Shown: piece by piece, positions 60,681-64,000 of the stretch
Layout: each line of letters begins with the position of its first letter
Numbering within the stretch: the stretch's first letter is position 1
Assembly (NCBI GenBank): GCA_030647905.1
Contig: JAUSJA010000034.1
Location: 88,779 to 152,778 of the forward strand
DNA: 64,000 bases
Direction: 5' to 3'
Source: Gemmatimonadaceae bacterium
GTDB taxonomy: Bacteria > Gemmatimonadota > Gemmatimonadetes > Gemmatimonadales > Gemmatimonadaceae
Made by a program: the position numbers and the translations under genes
Notes under the pieces: model-generated
The model's input: the letters and a program-made list of their open reading frames with translations, nothing else
Told to the model about the DNA's origin: nothing
The model's database searches: none

Positions 60681-60773
60681 ATGCGTCGTTACATGGCGAG
60701 ACAGCTGGCGATCACGACAGGCGCAATTCTTGTCGCCCTTGCCGCAATCTTTGCGCTCCTGCAGAACCCGTGA
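60681..60773 (+). CDS. 30-residue membrane peptide
   Basis: ATG at 60681, TGA at 60771-60773. The peptide has a basic start (MRRYMARQLA) and one hydrophobic helix ending FALLQNP. This layout is common in small membrane peptides next to transport or redox genes. Spacing from the reductase gene is 26 bases on the same strand. No functional family known to me. Confidence 0.5.
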   Translation: MRRYMARQLAITTGAILVALAAIFALLQNP

Positions 60774-60876
60774 GTGAAGTTGCGGGCACAAGCCGGCCTA
60801 TGACAGACTTTCAAAGGCTGATCTCGACGCGTTTGGTCTCATACCTCAAGAGCTTGAGGACAACCGCGAAGGTCTA

Positions 60877-61335
60877 GTGAGTCACATCCCGATGAAGGGC
60901 ACTCCGCGTGAGCCGCGCTACCGCGTGGAGGGCACGCACACGTGTATCGACATATCCCTGCATACGGCGCAGCAGCTCTTTGACTGGCGTGATCCCGCCC
61001 CCTTTCGCGAACGCGACCTCGACGAAGATGCTGCCGACTACATCTACGCCGCCGCCACAGATATTCCCCGCGAGAGACCTCTCAAGCTCGTGCTTGTCCT
61101 GGAACAGCCACTCGGTCCGTCGCTCAGCGCATCGGTGATCGAGACTGCCGTGCGCGCACACTTTCAGTACGAAGCGGATCGGGTGAATCGACAACTGCGT
61201 CAGCAGCGCCGCTTTGGGCGAGTTGCGCTTGCCGCTCGTCAACGGCGGACGTCGATTGCTCCACATGAGAGCGCTTGCCCCCGCGCCCGCCCATGTCCCG
61301 TTGCGTCAGGCAGGGACACCAGCGCCAGCGTTTAG
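60877..61335 (+). CDS. Conserved hypothetical protein, apparently lacking its membrane tail
   Basis: 152 aa, GTG start at 60877. The first 115 residues look like a known conserved family: THTCIDISLHTAQQLFDWRD, PAPFRERDLDEDAADYIYAA, PLKLVLVLEQ. In the homologues I recall, a C-terminal hydrophobic helix follows RRFGR; here the chain changes to an Arg/Pro-rich sequence and overlaps the end of the convergent protease gene by 30 bases. Probably truncated or frameshifted near 61220. Confidence 0.5.
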   Translation: MSHIPMKGTPREPRYRVEGTHTCIDISLHTAQQLFDWRDPAPFRERDLDEDAADYIYAAATDIPRERPLKLVLVLEQPLGPSLSASVIETAVRAHFQYEADRVNRQLRQQRRFGRVALAARQRRTSIAPHESACPRARPCPVASGRDTSASV

Positions 61336-62415
61336 CCCCGTCCGCAGCGCTCCGCGGACCGCCAACAGTTCGCCAACGTTGTCGAGCGTGAGGAGTCCGA
61401 TCACCCGCCCCTCGTCCAGTACGGGGGCGGTGTGGGTCACGTGCACGCGCAGACGCGCAAGGACCGCATCGAGAGCTTCGCCGGGTGTGGCCGATTCGAA
61501 GGCGGACACCATCGCATCGCGCACAAGTACTTGCTGGCCTCCACGCGCCAGACCGGCGATCAGCCCGGTACGCGTGAGAATTCCCGCCAAGCGGCCGTCT
61601 TCGAGAACCGGAAAGTCGACCTGTGCTCCGGCCAGCAGCCGCTCGGCCGCCTCAGCCAGCGTCGCCGTCGTCGGCAGGGATTCGAACTGCGTCACCATGG
61701 CCTGGCGCACCGTCGTGCCCTTCAACAGGGCTGTAGCCTCAACGCTCCCCGCCTCAGCCGCAGCGGTGATCCAAATGAATACTGCGATCAGCGTGATCAT
61801 GGGATTGACGAACAGGCCCAGCGTGCCGAGTACCAAAGCAATGCTCCGCCCGACGCGCGCCGCCGTCTGCGTAGCGCTCACATAGTTCATCCGCATCGCC
61901 AAAGTCGCCCTCAGGACTCGGCCGCCGTCCAACGGAAACGCCGGGATGAGGTTGAACACGGCCAGAGACACATTGACCCAAACCAGCCGGCCCAGGACCG
62001 TGTGAAAGGTCAGTGGCTGCGACCAGTCGGCCGACAGCGGCTGCGACAGCATCTGCGCGACCAACGCCAGCAGGAGTGCCAGACCCACGCTCACTGCGGG
62101 ACCAGCGATCGCCACCAGGAGTTCGTGAAGGGGTCGCTCCGGCATTCGGTCCAGCCGCGCGACCCCGCCAATCGGCAGCAGAATGATGTCGCGCGTGTGC
62201 ACGCCGAAGCGCATCGCTGTCACCGCATGCCCAAGCTCGTGCAGAACGACAATGCTGAAGACGGCGAGCATGAACGCAACCCCCGATACAGCGCCTGCCA
62301 CCGTCCCAACCGCGCGGTACTGCGACACCGCGACGAAGAAAAGGAGCAGCAGAAAGGTCGCATGCATCGAAAGCTCAATGCCGAAGACCTTTCCGAGACG
62401 AATCGTCCATTTCAT
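61306..62415 (-). CDS. Site-2-type metalloprotease with CBS domains (M50)
   Basis: 369 aa from the ATG at 62415. Active-site zinc motif VVLHELGHAVTAM and the distal aspartate in NLIPAFPLDGGRVLRA lie in the membrane domain; two CBS domains at the C-terminus (VRQAMVTQFESLP, VRDAMVSAFESATPGEALD) probably sense adenine nucleotides. Such rhomboid-like S2P proteases cleave membrane substrates. It is convergent with the preceding hypothetical gene; the block's other genes are on the plus strand. Confidence 0.9.
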   Translation of the reverse strand: MKWTIRLGKVFGIELSMHATFLLLLFFVAVSQYRAVGTVAGAVSGVAFMLAVFSIVVLHELGHAVTAMRFGVHTRDIILLPIGGVARLDRMPERPLHELLVAIAGPAVSVGLALLLALVAQMLSQPLSADWSQPLTFHTVLGRLVWVNVSLAVFNLIPAFPLDGGRVLRATLAMRMNYVSATQTAARVGRSIALVLGTLGLFVNPMITLIAVFIWITAAAEAGSVEATALLKGTTVRQAMVTQFESLPTTATLAEAAERLLAGAQVDFPVLEDGRLAGILTRTGLIAGLARGGQQVLVRDAMVSAFESATPGEALDAVLARLRVHVTHTAPVLDEGRVIGLLTLDNVGELLAVRGALRTGLNAGAGVPA

Positions 62416-62488
62416 CTGGTCACATCCATGGACAGGGAATTCAGCCGAGGTGGATGCAGTATGCGGCAAGCCGCGGCGATGGGCAACG

Positions 62489-62543
62489 TGTCAGGCACCC
62501 GACTGTCAGGCACCCGACGGGGCGGCAGCCCACGAGTGCCTGA
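62489..62543. repeat. Tandem 15-bp repeat with an inverted copy
   Basis: TGTCAGGCACCCGAC is repeated exactly twice (62489-62503 and 62504-62518). A third copy of its core lies inverted as GTGCCTGA (62536-62543). TCAGGCAC also ends the hairpin at 9099-9138. The set resembles a REP/BIME remnant on the edge of the accessory block. No transposase gene is present. Confidence 0.45.
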
Positions 62544-62583
62544 TCGTCAGGTTTCGCTGGGAGTATCAAACGGCTGAACCTGG

Positions 62584-63456
62584 TCAGCGCCTTCTCCGCT
62601 CGACGGGTGGAGGCGCGGCCGTTCCGGGCGATGCGGGATGATCGATTCGCCAGTTCCCGAACGCGAGCTCGAAAGCCGTTCGGGCGAGGGAGACACCGCC
62701 TGGCTCGCTCGCCGCGAGAAGCCTACCCGACGCGTCGACCCACGCGGTCAACGGAGACGCCTTTCCTGTTATTCGCCATCCGCGCACGGAATCCTGGTGC
62801 GCCTTGAGCCAGCGGCCGCTCGTCGAATCGAACCCGGCGCTGTCCGCAACGAGGAACAGAGAATCGGCTTCGATCCTTATCGTGACTTCGCGAAGCCCGC
62901 GCGAAAGCGGATCGAAGATCGCAACTCTCGCCGTATCACCGACCCTCGGATTCTTCGTGAGCATCAGGAGCAGCGGTGACATGGTCGGAACGAAAACGGG
63001 CTTCGTTGCGACTGCTTCCTGCGTGATCGGGCGCTCACCTTTCGTCTCCGTGGTGATGCGGAGCGTCTTCTCCTCGCCCTCCTGCATCACGCCTCGCAGC
63101 GTGAACGGCGTCACGCCCCCGACAGCGCGTATCATGAAGTCGCGCAATCTGAGGCCGCGCGTGAATCGCGCTTCTGACCGCGCCTCGAGTCGCAGGACCT
63201 GCTTCCCAACTGGAATCTCTCCACGCACGAAATCCACGGAGATGACACGCGTCTTCGACGTGTCAATGGCCGACGAAGCGGCGCCGACCTGCTTCTCACC
63301 CTGTTGAAGCGTGTAATAGTAAGTCGCTGGCGAGACGCGGAGCCCGGCTTCGGTCAGCCCCTGCTCCGGTGTACGCGTGCTGTTGCGCCGGTAGAGCAGG
63401 GCCAGGCCCGTCACCCACACGGCGATGACGGCTATGGCAATTGCTTTCCTGCTCAC
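62584..63456 (-). CDS. Hypothetical single-pass membrane protein
   Basis: 290 aa. The GTG start overlaps the cutA stop as GTGA. A short basic head and one helix (AIAIAVIAVWVTGLALLYR) anchor a large soluble domain that should face the periplasm. That part is beta-rich, starting near YYYTLQQGEKQVGAASSAID, with no recognised catalytic motif; it loosely recalls DUF3108-type proteins. It is coupled to cutA but has no obvious link to it. Confidence 0.75.
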   Translation of the reverse strand: MSRKAIAIAVIAVWVTGLALLYRRNSTRTPEQGLTEAGLRVSPATYYYTLQQGEKQVGAASSAIDTSKTRVISVDFVRGEIPVGKQVLRLEARSEARFTRGLRLRDFMIRAVGGVTPFTLRGVMQEGEEKTLRITTETKGERPITQEAVATKPVFVPTMSPLLLMLTKNPRVGDTARVAIFDPLSRGLREVTIRIEADSLFLVADSAGFDSTSGRWLKAHQDSVRGWRITGKASPLTAWVDASGRLLAASEPGGVSLARTAFELAFGNWRIDHPASPGTAAPPPVERRRR

Positions 63457-63788
63457 GCGATGGTCAGACTGGTCTCGCTGTTGATCCAGCCCAGATATCG
63501 TTCCAGGCCGCCGGTGACCGGTATCGCGAGCAGCTCCGGCACCTTGTACGGGTGCAGCTCGGCGAACGCACGTCGCAGGCCTTCGATGCATCCCGACCGC
63601 GTCTTGAGCATCACGACCGCCTCCTGCTCGTCGGCGATCTTGCCCTCCCACCGGTAGATAGACCGCGCGCCGGGCTGGACCGTCCCGCAGGCGATGAGCC
63701 GGCGATCCAGCAGTGCCCGGATGAGCTCAACGGCTTCGTCCGCGTTCGCGATGGTGGTGAGCACTACTACTGCGTCAGTATGAGCCAA
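63453..63788 (-). CDS. cutA: Divalent-cation tolerance protein CutA
   Basis: 111-aa trimeric ferredoxin-fold protein. LIRALLDRRLIACGTVQPG, SIYRWEGKIADEQEAVVML and HPYKVPELLAIPV are family signatures. Linked to copper and other divalent-cation tolerance and to membrane-protein interactions. First gene of the minus-strand pair. Confidence 0.94.
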   Translation of the reverse strand: MAHTDAVVVLTTIANADEAVELIRALLDRRLIACGTVQPGARSIYRWEGKIADEQEAVVMLKTRSGCIEGLRRAFAELHPYKVPELLAIPVTGGLERYLGWINSETSLTIA

Positions 63789-63858
63789 GCCCGAGTCCCG
63801 AAAAAGTCTGGTCGAAGATAATACGCGGAGCGGAGTCCGTAGTCACCGGTTTCTTATC

Positions 63859-63937
63859 GCCAGGTGGGGTCTTTCTCCCGTCCGCCCGCGTCGCGGGTCG
63901 TTGCTTCGGCCCCGCGACGGGTCGTCGTCGCCTGGCG
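63859..63937. repeat. Nested GC-rich inverted repeats near the window end
   Basis: An outer pair CGCCAGG (63859-63865) / CCTGGCG (63931-63937) encloses a perfect 9-bp stem CGTCGCGGG (63889-63897) / CCCGCGACG (63911-63919). The 212 bases beyond cutA hold no gene I can support. The fold could belong to a structured RNA, a terminator for a gene outside the window, or a mobile-element end. Confidence 0.35.
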
Positions 63938-64000
63938 GGGGCTCGATTCCGGACGAGCGGGCACGCCGCGCGGCCCCGACCAGTGAGCCGGGGGGCGACA

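Noticed and set aside
62489..62543. CRISPR-like array
   Set aside because: Only two direct copies, no spacers and no cas genes. It is a short tandem duplication.

Overview
The window is a dense, high-GC bacterial chromosome segment with very short intergenic gaps. Gene content (lipoproteins, CcmF-type cytochrome c maturation, full-length GcvP, HerA/NurA, topoisomerase IB, DciA-type replication protein) suggests a Gram-negative environmental bacterium. I lean towards Gemmatimonadota from remembered family resemblances, not from any search. No rRNA, tRNA, CRISPR array or intact transposase was seen. About eighteen gene pairs are joined by four-base NTGA stop/start overlaps, so most genes sit in translationally coupled operons.

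Layout. 1-5769 (minus): a peptide-uptake operon, oppA-oppB-oppC-oppD-oppF, followed by the start of a POT-family peptide symporter cut by the window edge. 6167-9919: glycine decarboxylase gcvP, an HU-type protein and the convergent glycine-cleavage H protein. 9998-12694 (minus): coaE, thymidine kinase and a degenerate DEAD-box-like protein. 12853-21578 (plus): a coupled operon with an Lrp-type ligand domain, NurA-like nuclease, HerA-like ATPase, an exported protein, an Mre11/SbcD-like nuclease, a Rad50/SbcC-like ATPase and a double GNAT acetyltransferase. 21594-24762: an SDR oxidoreductase and a small membrane protein (minus), then a structured leader RNA with an intrinsic terminator, queD, folE and a Trm112-like protein (plus). 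24812-28664 (minus): TPR protein, ParA, lipoprotein, long-chain acyl-CoA ligase.

28714-41427 is mostly housekeeping: phosphoribosyltransferase, V4R protein, ligA, two signalling proteins (receiver and receiver-GGDEF), pyrimidine phosphorylase, gyrB, dciA, recF, enoyl-CoA hydratase and topoisomerase IB. 41464-47034 (plus): glpK, a lipoprotein hydrolase, a DUF2279-like protein, a collapsed ccmE remnant, ccmF and a zinc-ribbon membrane protein. 47031-49476 (minus): a two-gene ABC exporter. 49651-53782 (plus): tyrosine phenol-lyase, an ScdA/RIC N-terminal protein, a cupin, a MarR regulator and a nitronate monooxygenase.

53992-62415 looks like an accessory ion/energy/stress block: P2-type ATPase, broken Ca2+/cation exchanger, PEP synthase, a membrane flavin reductase, a 30-residue membrane peptide, a truncated conserved protein and a CBS-domain site-2 protease. 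Repeats that look like REP remnants lie just beyond it. The window closes with a hypothetical membrane protein, cutA and a GC-rich nested palindrome.

The most interesting system is the archaeal-style NurA-HerA-Mre11-Rad50 end-resection set in one bacterial operon. Next come the pseudo-helicase coupled to tdk, the leader RNA ahead of queD-folE, and two gene remnants (ccmE, CaCA exchanger) that keep their operon overlaps.
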